DNA of 64,000 nt from Streptomyces sp. NBC_00490 (GTDB taxonomy: Bacteria > Actinomycetota > Actinomycetes > Streptomycetales > Streptomycetaceae). Shown piece after piece: positions 42,123 through 51,808 of the stretch. The translations under genes were made by a program, and so were the position numbers. The DNA lies in NCBI RefSeq assembly GCF_036013645.1, contig NZ_CP107869.1, positions 7,688,001 through 7,752,000 on the forward strand, in the 5' to 3' direction. Positions within the stretch are counted from its first letter, which is position 1; every line of letters starts with the position of its first letter. The notes under the pieces are model-generated. The model was not told the origin of the DNA and searched no databases. It saw nothing but the letters and a program-made list of their open reading frames with translations.

Positions 42123-42373
42123 GATGGTGCGGCACCTCGCTGTGCGGCCGAGCTGGAGGAACGGCGAGAGGGAGCACCCGGTGGACGTTCGAAGGGTTGT
42201 ACGTCGTCCGGGTGACTCTCGCTCGCCGGAGCCAATCGCGTGAGGCCGTCGATAGTCAAGTGAGCAGCGACTTTATGTGAGTTGTCGGTGCCGCTTCGTG
42301 ATGTTCAGGTGCGGACCAGCCGTAAAGCGTGGGGACTCTGTGGCGAAGGGACACGGCCCGTTCGTGGCAGGGG

Positions 42374-43189
42374 TCATGGCGTGCGGCCCACCGCCCCGTA
42401 CATCGCGATGTCCTCGTCCCGGATCGGCCGCGTGTCCGTGCCGTCCGGGTGCCACTTGTGGACCTGGACGATCCCGGGGGCGACGAGGTCGAGGCCCGCG
42501 AAGAACTCGGCGGCCTCGGGGTGGGTGCGCAGCCGCATCGGCATGTCGCGGGCCGCGTACTCGCGGGCGACGCGGCCGACCTCCTCGGGGGCGAACTCGG
42601 CGGTGCCGATGGACATCGCCAGGTAGCTGCCGGTGGGCAGCGGTTCGAGGAGCCGGCGGACGATGCCCACGGCGTCGTGCTCGTCCAGCATGAAGTGGAC
42701 GATCGCGATGACCGTCAGCGCTACCGGCTCGCCGAGGTCGAGGGTCTCGCGGAACTGGGGGGAGCCGAGAATGGCCGCCGGGTCGCGCATGTCCGCCTCG
42801 ACGTACGCCGTCCTGCCCTGCGGTGTGCTGTTCAGCAGACCCGCGGAGAGCGCGAGGACCAGGGGGTCGTTGTCGACGTAGACGACGCGTGCGTCCGGGG
42901 CCGCCGACTGGGCGATCTCATGGATGTTCGGCGAGGTGGGGATGCCGGAGCCGATGTCCAGGAACTGCCGTATCCCCGCCTCCGCGGCGAGCCATCGCAC
43001 GGCCCGGTGCATCCAGTCGCGGTTGGCGCGCATGTGCACGGGCAGCGCGGGCCACTCGCGGCACATGGCGTCGCCGGCCTCGCGGTCGGCGGGGTAGTGG
43101 TCCTTGCCGCCGAGGATGTAGTCGTAGATCCGAGCGGCGTGCGCGGTCTCGGTGTCGATGCGGTCGGTGGGCCGTCCGTCGGCGGGCAA
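42374..43189 (-). CDS. SAM-dependent methyltransferase, DUF574 (SAV2177) family
   Basis: Protein of 271 residues with the actinobacterial DUF574 pattern: TAHAARIYDYILGGKDHYPA at the N-terminus, the SAM-binding loop FLDIGSGIPTSPNIHEIAQ, the acidic residue after strand 2 in VVYVDNDPLVLA, and VHFMLDEHDA. TTG start at 43189 with GGAGGGG upstream. Family members are abundant in Streptomyces, often near conservons, with unknown substrates. The spacer 42123-42373 between it and the lipoprotein gene is 251 bases. Confidence 0.9.
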   Translation of the reverse strand: MPADGRPTDRIDTETAHAARIYDYILGGKDHYPADREAGDAMCREWPALPVHMRANRDWMHRAVRWLAAEAGIRQFLDIGSGIPTSPNIHEIAQSAAPDARVVYVDNDPLVLALSAGLLNSTPQGRTAYVEADMRDPAAILGSPQFRETLDLGEPVALTVIAIVHFMLDEHDAVGIVRRLLEPLPTGSYLAMSIGTAEFAPEEVGRVAREYAARDMPMRLRTHPEAAEFFAGLDLVAPGIVQVHKWHPDGTDTRPIRDEDIAMYGAVGRTP

Positions 43190-43333
43190 TGTGCCCCTCC
43201 TGTCGCGTGGATGACGAGCTCAGGGTTCAACTTCCCATCAGAAGCAGGGCAGTTGTGCGCCCGCGCGAGAAATCCCGGCCCCCGGACCCCCGGTGCCTTC
43301 GACGGGACGCACCCTCGCTCCCAGGCCGCGTTG

Positions 43334-44827
43334 TCATCCGTACGTCAGATTCGAGCAGGGATCGTCGTCCGCGGACCGTGCGCCGTCCGCGACCTCGGTG
43401 GGTACGGCCGTCGGGGTCGCGGTGGGGGCGGCGGCGTACGACCGGCCGAGCACGACGCTGACCCCGGCCGCCGTGACCGACTCCAGCTCGGCACCCGGGA
43501 AGGCCTCCGCGACGGTACGGGCCCGGGACAGCTCGCCGGGCCCGTACTCGACCGACGTGCCGGTGTGGTCCTGCGTGGCCGCGGTCGCCGTACCGGTGAC
43601 CGTGAACCCGTCCGACGTGAGTGTCGCGGCGGCCCGTGCGGCCAGGCCGGTCACCGTGGTGCCGTTGTAGACGAAGACGCCGATCCCGGCCCCGGAGACG
43701 GGCGCGGCGGAGGTGGCCGCCGCCGCCTTCTTCTTCCCGCCCGCGTTCTTGCCGTCGATCGTCCGGTCCGCCTTCAGCGTGGCGAACAGCTCGCTCGCGT
43801 CCGGCTGCACGACCGCGACGCGTGACCCCTCGTACCGCCAGGGCACGGTCACGAACTTGGTGTTGTGCAGGTCGATGTCCTTCAGTGCCATGGCGAAGGA
43901 GATGAGCTTGTCGGCCGTGCCCAGTCCCGAGTCGACGGTCAACGACTCCGTGGCCGCGTCGGCGAGCGGCAGCAGCCTGGTCGGGGTGAGACCCCTGCTC
44001 TTCACCTCCTTGAGCAGGCTGGCCACGAACGCCTGCTGGCGCTTGATGCGGCCGATGTCGGAGCCGTCCCCGAGACCGTGCCGGATCCGGACGTAGTCCA
44101 GCGCCTTCTGCCCGGAGACGGTCTGCTCGCCCTTCCTGAAGAGCCGCTTGCCCGGGGTCGTGCGGTGAGGGTTGAGGTCGCTCTGGTAGATGTCCTGGGG
44201 CAGGCACACCTTCACCCCGCCCACCACCTCGGTCAGCCGGGCGAAGCCCTTGAAGTCGACGACGACGGTGTGGTCCACGCGCAGCCCGGTGAGCTGCTCG
44301 ACGGTGTTCTGGGTGCAGGCCGGGTTGCCCTTGGCGGTGTCGCCGACGGAGTAGGCGGCGTTGAACATGGTGTCGGGCTGTGTCTTCGTCCAGCTGCCGT
44401 CGGGGAGCTTGCACGGCGGGATGGCCACCAGGGTGTCGCGGGGGATGGAGACCGCGAGGGCGTGCTGGTGGTCGGCGTAGATGTGCAGCAGGAACGTGGT
44501 GTCGGAGCGCCCGATGTCGCCCTTGTCGCCGCCGCCGAGCTTGTCGTTGCCGCCGGTGCGGGCGTCGGAGCCGATCAGCAGGACGTTCTCGCCCTTCTGG
44601 GAGGCCGCCTCGGGGCGGTGGTCGGAGAGGCCGCCCGAGTCGAAGGTGCTGATGTTGCCGTCCAGCTTGAGGTAGAGCCAGCCGGCACCGGCGGTCGCGA
44701 GCACCAGTACGGAGAGGCAGACCAGCAGCGCGAGGCGTATCCGGCGGCCCCGGCGACGTCCCGTCCGGCGGCGGCCGCTCTGCCGGTGGCGCGCGGGTGC
44801 GGGCCTTCGCGTGCTGGTGATCGTCAT
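43334..44827 (-). CDS. LytR-CpsA-Psr (LCP) family protein with LytR C-terminal domain
   Basis: Membrane-anchored phosphotransferase of 497 residues that should attach glycopolymers from a lipid carrier to peptidoglycan. An Arg-rich cytoplasmic tail, a membrane segment at about 31-52, then the LCP domain with GSDARTGG, VSIPRDTLV, TQNTVEQLTGLRVDHTVVVD and KALDYVRIRHGLGDGSDIGR follow. After a linker comes a LytR_C domain (GVFVYNGTTVTGLAARAAAT). ATG start at 44827. It is divergent from tatA. Confidence 0.93.
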   Translation of the reverse strand: MTITSTRRPAPARHRQSGRRRTGRRRGRRIRLALLVCLSVLVLATAGAGWLYLKLDGNISTFDSGGLSDHRPEAASQKGENVLLIGSDARTGGNDKLGGGDKGDIGRSDTTFLLHIYADHQHALAVSIPRDTLVAIPPCKLPDGSWTKTQPDTMFNAAYSVGDTAKGNPACTQNTVEQLTGLRVDHTVVVDFKGFARLTEVVGGVKVCLPQDIYQSDLNPHRTTPGKRLFRKGEQTVSGQKALDYVRIRHGLGDGSDIGRIKRQQAFVASLLKEVKSRGLTPTRLLPLADAATESLTVDSGLGTADKLISFAMALKDIDLHNTKFVTVPWRYEGSRVAVVQPDASELFATLKADRTIDGKNAGGKKKAAAATSAAPVSGAGIGVFVYNGTTVTGLAARAAATLTSDGFTVTGTATAATQDHTGTSVEYGPGELSRARTVAEAFPGAELESVTAAGVSVVLGRSYAAAPTATPTAVPTEVADGARSADDDPCSNLTYG

Positions 44828-44854
44828 GCGCGCCCTCTTGCGTATTACGGGGGT

Positions 44855-44882
44855 TTGTCATGTTCGCCCTGAGTTGTACAGT
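44855..44882 (+). promoter_or_regulatory. Promoter candidate for tatA
   Basis: TTGTCA (44855-44860) and TACAGT (44877-44882) are 16 bases apart and agree well with the housekeeping consensus. The predicted transcript would carry about 95 bases of leader before the tatA GTG. Confidence 0.5.
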
Positions 44883-44983
44883 TGCGCACCACAGCAACCG
44901 TCATCCGACGGGCGGCCGGGGCAAGTGTGCTCGACCGACGTAAGAGCGAGTTGAGAAGAACTCCGAGGAAAGAGGCCGCGGCC

Positions 44984-45199
44984 GTGCTCCGTAACGGACT
45001 GGAACCCTGGCACCTGCTGATCGTGGCGATAGTCGTCATCGTGCTGTTCGGCTCGAAGAAGCTGCCCGACACCGCACGAGCGCTCGGCAGGTCCATGCGC
45101 ATCCTCAAGAGCGAGGCGAAGGCGCTGAAGGACGACGACACCACGGCCCCGGCGACGGAGCCACCGGCCACCCCACAGTCGGCGGGCCCCACGCCCTGA
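44984..45199 (+). CDS. tatA: Twin-arginine translocase subunit TatA
   Basis: Small membrane protein of 71 residues from GTG 44984: a single N-terminal helix ([19 protein letters not shown]), the FGxxxLP hinge, then an amphipathic helix ([20 protein letters not shown]) and a polar tail. TatA oligomers form the pore for folded-protein export. It stands alone, not beside tatC, so it may be an extra copy. The upstream frame to 44882 adds a basic extension that would misplace the membrane helix. Confidence 0.92.
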   Translation: MLRNGLEPWHLLIVAIVVIVLFGSKKLPDTARALGRSMRILKSEAKALKDDDTTAPATEPPATPQSAGPTP

Positions 45200-46013
45200 C
45201 GCGGGCCGCCCCCGGCCAACCGCCCCCCACCGACCCGCACCTACGGCGACGCACCGGGCAGCGTCGCTGCCTACGCCGACGTACCAACCCAGGATCGCCT
45301 CGGCCCCGCAAGCCGGCTCACTCTCAGGCCCGCCCGGCATGTCGAGCGCCAGGTCCGTCGCGCCCCGGCGCGGCGCGGCGCGGTGCGGTGGGGAGCGGCC
45401 GCAACCGCGTGCCGCTCCGGATCACGGTCCGCGGGGGTGCCCCCGCACGGACCGGCCCGAGCTCTCCGGTCGTCCCGGTATTTTCCGGTGTGTCCCGTGC
45501 AGGGGAGCGGCCGCAGCCGCGTGCGGCTCCGGATCGCGGCGGTGTTCCCGCACGGCCTGGCCCGAGCTCCGGTCGTTACGGCATGTCCCGTGCAGGGGTC
45601 GTCGTGCTCGGCGTGGTGCCGCGGGGGACACCGCAGCCGCGTGCCGCTGCGGTGTCCCCGTACGGACCGGCCCGAGCTCTCCGGTCGTCCCGGCATGTCC
45701 ACTGTCGGGTGCGGCATCTTCTTACCGCGGTGCGTCGGTGTGCGGCCCGCGGCAGTGCGCCGTTCCCGGCGGCGGGCTGCGGTGTGCCGCCAGGATCGGG
45801 CCTTGCCCGCGCGGAGCGGCTCAGCCCTTCCGGGCCGTACGGCGACGGCCGGCCTCGGCGTGTCGTGGCGGCGATGCAACCCCACCATCGGACGTTCCGC
45901 TGACCAGCCCTCCACACGCGAACTCCCCCTGAAACACCGGCTGTTCATCCCGCGCGCATCACGTGGTCGGGGTGGACAGCCGGTGGTTCAGAGGGAGCCG
46001 GTGGGGGGCGAGG
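45200..46013. other. Long non-coding region downstream of tatA with structured repeats
   Basis: This is about 810 bases with no gene I would defend: ORFs on both strands are Arg/Gly/Pro-rich and lack ribosome binding sites. Its centre (about 45391-45700) holds three degenerate repeat units, listed separately. The remainder (45700-46013) is GC-rich with no assigned signal. Confidence 0.6.
45391..45700. repeat. Three degenerate hairpin-bearing repeat units, about 108 bp apart
   Basis: Variants of CGGCCCGAGCTCTCCGGTCG recur at about 45451, 45555 and 45666, each followed by a CCGGCATGTCC-like stretch. Units 1 and 2 open with GGGAGCGGCCGCAACCGCGT-like sequence (45391, 45503), and unit 3 has the related GCAGCCGCGTGCCGCTGCGG. 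Units also carry strong inverted repeats: GCGGGGGTGCCCCCGC (45431-45446) in unit 1, and a perfect 14-bp stem GGGGACACCGCAGC/GCTGCGGTGTCCCC (45624-45659) in unit 3. Confidence 0.7.
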
Positions 46014-46466
46014 TCAGGCGGGCTGCTCTTTGGCGGAGCCCTGCGGCACCGCCGCCCGCGCGGCCTTGCGCCGCTTGCGGTGGCTCACGCGCGGCTCCTG
46101 GTCCGGCAGCCAGCCGAAGGTCAGGCAGCTGCCGACGACACCGAGCAGGAGCCCGATGAAGAAGCCGCCCAGGTTGGAGGTGAGCCAGGTGCCCAGGGTG
46201 AGCAGGACCCCGGTGATCGAGTAGAAGAGGCGCTGGGTGGGGTTGAACAGGATGAGCAGCCCCAGCACCACCATCAGCGCCGGCAGCAGATAGCCGGCCA
46301 GCCCCTGCATACCGATGTGCATGATGACCTTCAGCGAGGCCTTCTCGGTGAGCAGGATCCAGGCGCCGCCCAGGGTGAGCAACAGCCCGCCCCAGAACGG
46401 ACGGTCGGCCCGCCAGGCACGGAAGGCCGACCGCACTCCGGTTCGTGGAGTTGGTGTGTCCGACAT
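46014..46466 (-). CDS. DUF6114-family membrane protein
   Basis: Membrane protein of 150 residues with four hydrophobic segments (FWGGLLLTLGGAWILL, GLAGYLLPALMVVLGLLILF, YSITGVLLTLGTWLTSNLGG, FFIGLLLGVVGSCLTFGWLP) and a basic C-terminal tail (SHRKRRKAARAA). The layout and its position after a DUF6230 gene match the DUF6114 family of Streptomyces; function unknown. ATG 46466 shares one base with the upstream stop (TGATG), so the two are co-translated. Confidence 0.85.
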   Translation of the reverse strand: MSDTPTPRTGVRSAFRAWRADRPFWGGLLLTLGGAWILLTEKASLKVIMHIGMQGLAGYLLPALMVVLGLLILFNPTQRLFYSITGVLLTLGTWLTSNLGGFFIGLLLGVVGSCLTFGWLPDQEPRVSHRKRRKAARAAVPQGSAKEQPA

Positions 46467-47137
46467 CAGCAACCCGTGCTGCTGAAGCTGAGCTTGAGAC
46501 CCGGAAGCTTGAACACCGCTGCCGTGGTGGCGTAGTTGGTCTGCCGCAGGTTGGCGATGCGCACGGTGTCGGACTGCTGGCTGAAGACGCCGATCGGACC
46601 CTTGACCCCGGCCTTGGTGAGCGTGCTGGCGTCGTTGCCGATCTCGATGTTGGTGAAGGACGCGTCGCCCGTCAGCTCCGTCGAGTCGGTGGTCAGGTCG
46701 GTCGCCTGCACCTTCTGCGATCCGCTGCCCGCCTTGATGAGCAGGTTGGTGCCGCCGAGGTCGACGCTCTGGCACAGGCTGTCGAGGGTCGCGCTCTTGA
46801 TCGCGGAGGTCACGACCAGCACCTGCCCGCCGGTGTCACCCTCGTTGGGGCTGCCCGGCGCCATGTTGTCGAGTCCGCCGAACTGCTCGAACCCGGTGCC
46901 GTTCAGCTCCTTGGCGGTGACCGTGAACGGCATCCCGGAGATCGCGAACTGCACGCCGAGCGCGCCCTCCGCGGTGAGAACCGCGAGCGTCGCGGCGATC
47001 AGCGTGGCCGGCACCGCCATCACGGCGGCCCGGCGGGCCCGGACCCGTCCGCGTCTGACGGGGTCGGGCGAGGAACCGCTTTCCGGGTTCTCGGGGGTGT
47101 TGTCGGCGGACGACGAGACGTCCGTGGACGAGGCCAT
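46466..47137 (-). CDS. DUF6230-family exported or membrane-anchored protein
   Basis: Protein of 223 residues from ATG 47137 (GGGAG upstream). A polar N-terminus with a basic patch (RRGRVRARRAAVM) precedes a membrane segment (VPATLIAATLAVLTAEGALG), then a mostly beta exterior domain (FAISGMPFTVTAKELNGTGF, SATLDSLCQSVDLGG) and the end FSSTGC. DUF6230 and DUF6114 genes occur as a pair in Streptomyces; no activity is known. Two cysteines (in LCQS and the terminal Cys) could pair. Confidence 0.85.
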   Translation of the reverse strand: MASSTDVSSSADNTPENPESGSSPDPVRRGRVRARRAAVMAVPATLIAATLAVLTAEGALGVQFAISGMPFTVTAKELNGTGFEQFGGLDNMAPGSPNEGDTGGQVLVVTSAIKSATLDSLCQSVDLGGTNLLIKAGSGSQKVQATDLTTDSTELTGDASFTNIEIGNDASTLTKAGVKGPIGVFSQQSDTVRIANLRQTNYATTAAVFKLPGLKLSFSSTGC

Positions 47138-47279
47138 GTCTGCTCCCAGTGCATAGAAAGTGCGGTCTGGCATCTCACTGGCACGTTGTCCTGGCGCGGA
47201 CAGCGCATGCGGCGCGCGACCCCTCACAACTCCCGGCTGGCGCAAGGGCTTTCTCGCTACTCCGCAGTAGCCGCTGAGG

Positions 47280-47309
47280 AAGTTACCCGGGGTTACATTC
47301 GAGGGTCAA
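47280..47309 (-). promoter_or_regulatory. Promoter candidate for the DUF6230-DUF6114 pair
   Basis: On the minus strand TTGACC (complement of 47304-47309) and TAACTT (complement of 47280-47285) are 18 bases apart, a good match to housekeeping promoters, with about 140 bases of leader to the ATG at 47137. Confidence 0.5.
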
Positions 47310-47412
47310 GGGAGTTGTGAAAAAAGGGTGCCGGTTGTGCCCCACCTGTGCGTCAAGGAATTCCAGTGCCCCGGCAAAACCATTGAACGATCGTCAACTA
47401 CCGCGCTTTTCC

Positions 47413-48421
<1,009 letters not shown>

Positions 48422-48439
48422 CCTTCGCGCGTACGGCGT

Positions 48440-49369
48440 TCAGCGTCGACGCAGACGCAGCGCCAGGGCGGCGCCCCCGGTGATCACCAGCACCGCGGCG
48501 GCGCCGCCCGCCACGAGCGGGGCCGAAGGGCCGGAGTCCGCGGTGGGTGTGGAGGCCACCGGAGTGGTGTCGGGGCTCGCCTGCGACGGCGTCGGCGCAG
48601 GTGTCGCCGTCCGGGGCCGGGCGCTCGGTGAGGTGCTCGCGGAGGTCTTCGCGCCCGCGCCGACGGACGGCGAGGGCGACGGCGTACCCGGCTCCTTCGT
48701 CTTCTTCTCTTCCGCGTTGTCTTTCGCGGCCGCCGGGAACACCACGTCGGAACACGAGTAGTAGGTGTCCGGCGTACTGCTGTTCTGCCAGATCGTGTAC
48801 AGCACATGGCGACCGGTCCGGTCGGCGGGCAGCTTCGCCGGCAGACGGTACGCGCCGCCCGTCAACGCCGGGTCCTTGACCTCGGCGAAGGGCTGCGACG
48901 GCAGGTCGGACCAGGTGAGCGGCTTCGACGGGTCGTAGCCCGGCTTGGTCAGGAACATCTTGAACGTGCCGGTGTGCGGGATCGTCGAGGCGTACGTCAT
49001 CGTCATCGACGCGCCCGGCGTGAGGCGCGTCGACGGCCAGTCGGTGCGGGTCAGGTCGAGGCCCTTGTAGGCCGGCAGGCCGCCACTGCACAGCTCGCCG
49101 TCGGGAACGGTCTGCCGGTCGCGGCCGTTCACGTTCGCGATCCGCAGGTTGTCCCAGGCCGCGAAGGAACTGCCGTTCGCGGCGACGGCGGCGCGGCAGG
49201 CCGCCGTACCCGCCCGCTCGCCGCCCTCGGGGGAGCAGGCGTAGGCGCGGCTCACCGGATCGGTCGGCGCTCCGTGCGCCTGTGCCGGACCCGCGGCCCA
49301 GACGGTGAGCAGCAGCGGGGCGGCGGCGGTGGCCGCCAAAGCGGTGCGGTATGCGGTCATCCGGGGCAT
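48440..49369 (-). CDS. AA10-type lytic polysaccharide monooxygenase with C-terminal membrane anchor
   Basis: Copper monooxygenase of 309 residues that should oxidatively cleave chitin or cellulose. Signal peptide cleavage after AQA leaves His as residue 1 of the mature protein (HGAPTDPVSRAYAC), the first copper-brace ligand; a second His is in TIPHTGTFKMFLTKPGYDP. In place of the usual carbohydrate-binding module the catalytic domain leads into a long Thr/Ser/Pro/Ala linker and a terminal membrane helix plus RLRRR, so the enzyme is probably tethered to the cell. ATG 49369 has GGAG nine bases upstream. Confidence 0.9.
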   Translation of the reverse strand: MPRMTAYRTALAATAAAPLLLTVWAAGPAQAHGAPTDPVSRAYACSPEGGERAGTAACRAAVAANGSSFAAWDNLRIANVNGRDRQTVPDGELCSGGLPAYKGLDLTRTDWPSTRLTPGASMTMTYASTIPHTGTFKMFLTKPGYDPSKPLTWSDLPSQPFAEVKDPALTGGAYRLPAKLPADRTGRHVLYTIWQNSSTPDTYYSCSDVVFPAAAKDNAEEKKTKEPGTPSPSPSVGAGAKTSASTSPSARPRTATPAPTPSQASPDTTPVASTPTADSGPSAPLVAGGAAAVLVITGGAALALRLRRR

Positions 49370-49719
49370 CCGGGACGTCTCCTCGGCCGACGCGGGAACG
49401 GTTTGCTCCCGTGCAGTACGGAAACCGGGCCCGGCGCGTTCAGTGCGGTACAGCGGGGGTGAAAGGTCTCATTTCCGCTCAACTCCTCGACGGCGAGGGT
49501 GTGTTTCCCGCCGGATCGAGGGTTTCCCCTGTATTCACATGACCTTCCCTTTGCCTATCGTTCGACCACAGCCGAACCACAGGTAACCCCTTCATCGATT
49601 CGGCTCATGCGCTTGGCCGGCCGCCGCGCCGCTTTTCGATCTACCCCCCGCCGCTTCACCGACGAAGCGATCAGACCGCCGCTCCGCGCTGCCCGGAGAC
49701 GGCTACGAAAGGCAAGCCC
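49370..49719. promoter_or_regulatory. Divergent region between the LPMO and subtilase genes
   Basis: This is 350 bases without a credible gene. It must hold promoters for both secreted enzymes. I find no convincing hexamer pair; the segment 49530-49610 (TTCACATGACCTTCC, TTTGCCTATCG, CCACAGGTAACC) is AT-richer and is the likeliest site for the rightward promoter. Confidence 0.35.
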
Positions 49720-51519
49720 TTGCGTACCTCCCCCTCCCTGCGACGGAAGCTGGTCTCCGTCGCCGCGGTCTCCGCCGCGCTGTTCTCGGCGGCCGGTACC
49801 ACCGTCGCCGTGGCCCAGGAGTCCGCCCCGCAGGCCGCCGCCGTCCCCACCGCGCAGACCGAGGCCGCCCCCGGCATCGCGGCCGAGCGCCTCATCGTCG
49901 GGTACAAGTCCGGTGCCACCGAGGCCAAGTCGAACAAGGCCGCCGAGGCCGACGCCGCCGCCAAGGGCAAGGAGGCCGGCGAGGACGTCGACTTCCAGCG
50001 CCGCCTCGGCACCGGTGCCGCCCTCGTCGACCTGGGCACGGACCTGACCCGCACCGATGTCGCCGACGTGGTCGCCGAGTACAAGGCCGACCCGCAGGTC
50101 GCCTACGTCGTACCGGACCGCCTGAACACGCCGCAGGCCGACCCGAACGACACCGAGTACGCCAAGCAGTGGGACCTCTTCGAGTCCACGGCCGGCATGA
50201 ACGTCCCCGGCGCCTGGAACACCACCACCGGCTCCGGCGTCACCGTCGCCGTCATCGACACCGGCTACGTCGCCCACACCGACCTCGCCGCGAACATCGT
50301 CGCCGGTTACGACTTCATCGCCGACACAGCGGTCTCCGTCGACGGCAACGGCCGCGACAGCAACCCGGCCGACCCCGGTGACTACTACGCGGCCAACGAG
50401 TGCGGCTCCGGCATCCCGGCGTCCGGCTCCTCCTGGCACGGCACGCACGTGGCCGGGACCATCGCCGCCGTCACCAACAACAGCAAGGGCGTCGCGGGCA
50501 TCGCCTACGGCGCGAAGATCTCCCCGGTCCGCGTCCTCGGCAAGTGCGGCGGCTACGACTCCGACATCATCGACGCCATCACCTGGGCGTCCGGCGGCAC
50601 CGTCTCCGGCGTGCCCGCCAACACCAATGTCGCCAAGGTCATCAACATGAGCCTGGGCGGCGACGGTGCCTGCACCAGCGCGACCCAGAGCGCCATCACC
50701 GCCGCCGTGAACCGCGGCACCGTCGTCGCCGTCGCCGCGGGCAACGACAACGACAACGTGGCCAACCACTCGCCGGGCAACTGCAACAACGTCATATCGG
50801 TCGCCGCGACCAGCCGCACCGGCGCCAAGGCGTCGTACTCCAACTACGGTTCCCTGGTCGACATCTCGGCGCCCGGTGGCCAGACCAGCACCGGCACCGC
50901 CAACGGCATCCTGTCGACGCTGAACTCCGGCGCCACGACGGCGTCCACGGAGAGCTACGCCTACTACCAGGGCACCAGCATGGCCACCCCGCACATCGCG
51001 GGCCTCGCCGCGCTGCTGAAGTCGGCCAACTCCTCGCTGACCCCGGCCCAGATCGAGACCGCCATCAAGAACAACGCCCGTGCCCTGCCGGGCGCCTGCT
51101 CGGGCGGCTGCGGCGCGGGTCTCGCGGACGCGGCGAAGACGGTCGCGGCCGTGAGCGGCGGTACGAGCACGGGGACGACGTTCTCCAACACCACCGCCGC
51201 GTCCATCCCGGACAACGGCTCGGCGATCGAGTCCTCCATCGCGGTCACCGGCCGCACCGGCAACGCCCCCTCGGCCCTCCAGGTCGCCGTGGACATCACC
51301 CACACCTACCGCGGTGACCTGGTGGTCAGCCTTGTCGCCCCGGACGGCACGGTGTACACCCTGAAGGCCGCGAGCTCCTCGGACTCCGCGGACAACGTCA
51401 ACACCACCTACACCGTGAACGCCTCGAGCGAGACGGCCAACGGCACCTGGAAGCTCCGCGTCCAGGACACCGCCGCGCAGGACACGGGCACGCTCAACAG
51501 CTGGAAGCTGACCTTCTGA
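49720..51519 (+). CDS. Secreted S8 (subtilisin-like) serine protease with P domain
   Basis: Extracellular protease of 599 residues. TTG start (AAAGG seven bases upstream), signal peptide to about residue 32, a propeptide (I9-like, LIVGYKSGATEAKSNKAAEA) to about 140, then the catalytic domain with Asp180 (AVIDTGYVAHTDL), His243 (WHGTHVAGT) and Ser420 (GTSMATPH). The oxyanion Asn lies in AAGNDNDN. The C-terminal part (about 485-599) is a proprotein-convertase P domain (DITHTYRGDLVVSLVAPDGT ... TWKLRVQDTA). Length and order match secreted Streptomyces proteases of this family. It is followed by a textbook terminator. Confidence 0.95.
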   Translation: MRTSPSLRRKLVSVAAVSAALFSAAGTTVAVAQESAPQAAAVPTAQTEAAPGIAAERLIVGYKSGATEAKSNKAAEADAAAKGKEAGEDVDFQRRLGTGAALVDLGTDLTRTDVADVVAEYKADPQVAYVVPDRLNTPQADPNDTEYAKQWDLFESTAGMNVPGAWNTTTGSGVTVAVIDTGYVAHTDLAANIVAGYDFIADTAVSVDGNGRDSNPADPGDYYAANECGSGIPASGSSWHGTHVAGTIAAVTNNSKGVAGIAYGAKISPVRVLGKCGGYDSDIIDAITWASGGTVSGVPANTNVAKVINMSLGGDGACTSATQSAITAAVNRGTVVAVAAGNDNDNVANHSPGNCNNVISVAATSRTGAKASYSNYGSLVDISAPGGQTSTGTANGILSTLNSGATTASTESYAYYQGTSMATPHIAGLAALLKSANSSLTPAQIETAIKNNARALPGACSGGCGAGLADAAKTVAAVSGGTSTGTTFSNTTAASIPDNGSAIESSIAVTGRTGNAPSALQVAVDITHTYRGDLVVSLVAPDGTVYTLKAASSSDSADNVNTTYTVNASSETANGTWKLRVQDTAAQDTGTLNSWKLTF

Positions 51520-51555
51520 GCCCAGGGGCTCGAACTCTCTGAGCGCGCCCTGAGA

Positions 51556-51602
51556 GGCGGGCCGACCGGTGCCGACGGGGCACCGGTCGGCCCGCCTTTT
51601 CT
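51556..51602 (+). terminator. Rho-independent-type terminator after the subtilase gene
   Basis: GGCGGGCCGACCGGTGCC (51556-51573) pairs perfectly with GGCACCGGTCGGCCCGCC (51579-51596), an 18-bp stem with a 5-base loop followed by TTTTCT. Confidence 0.95.
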
Positions 51603-51743
51603 GTGCCGTCCGCCCGGTTTCTCCCGCCGACGCCTGCGGTACGCACACGCGTGAGCCACAAGTTGTGGGAGGTCTGGAAACCGGACGGAGTTGGGGTGTC
51701 CGGTGATTGTCGCCGGACGGTGAGATATCGTTTGCAGGGAGTA

Positions 51744-51771
51744 AAAAACAAACGGCATGGCCTGTTCTTTT
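51744..51771. promoter_or_regulatory. ARE-like element before the TetR regulator
   Basis: The segment AAAAACAAACGGCATGGC followed by CTGTTCTTTT resembles the autoregulatory elements (ACAAAC ... GTTT type) bound by gamma-butyrolactone receptors, with partial dyad symmetry centred near 51758. It ends 38 bases before the regulator's ATG, as expected for autorepression. The match is imperfect. Confidence 0.4.
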
Positions 51772-51808
51772 CAGGGCATGCTCTCTCGCCCCCAGGAGAG
51801 ACTCGCCT

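Noticed and set aside
45271..45948. 225-residue minus-strand ORF in the region after tatA
   Set aside because: Arg/Gly/His/Thr-rich repeats without a ribosome binding site or family; it reflects the DNA repeat units and not a gene.
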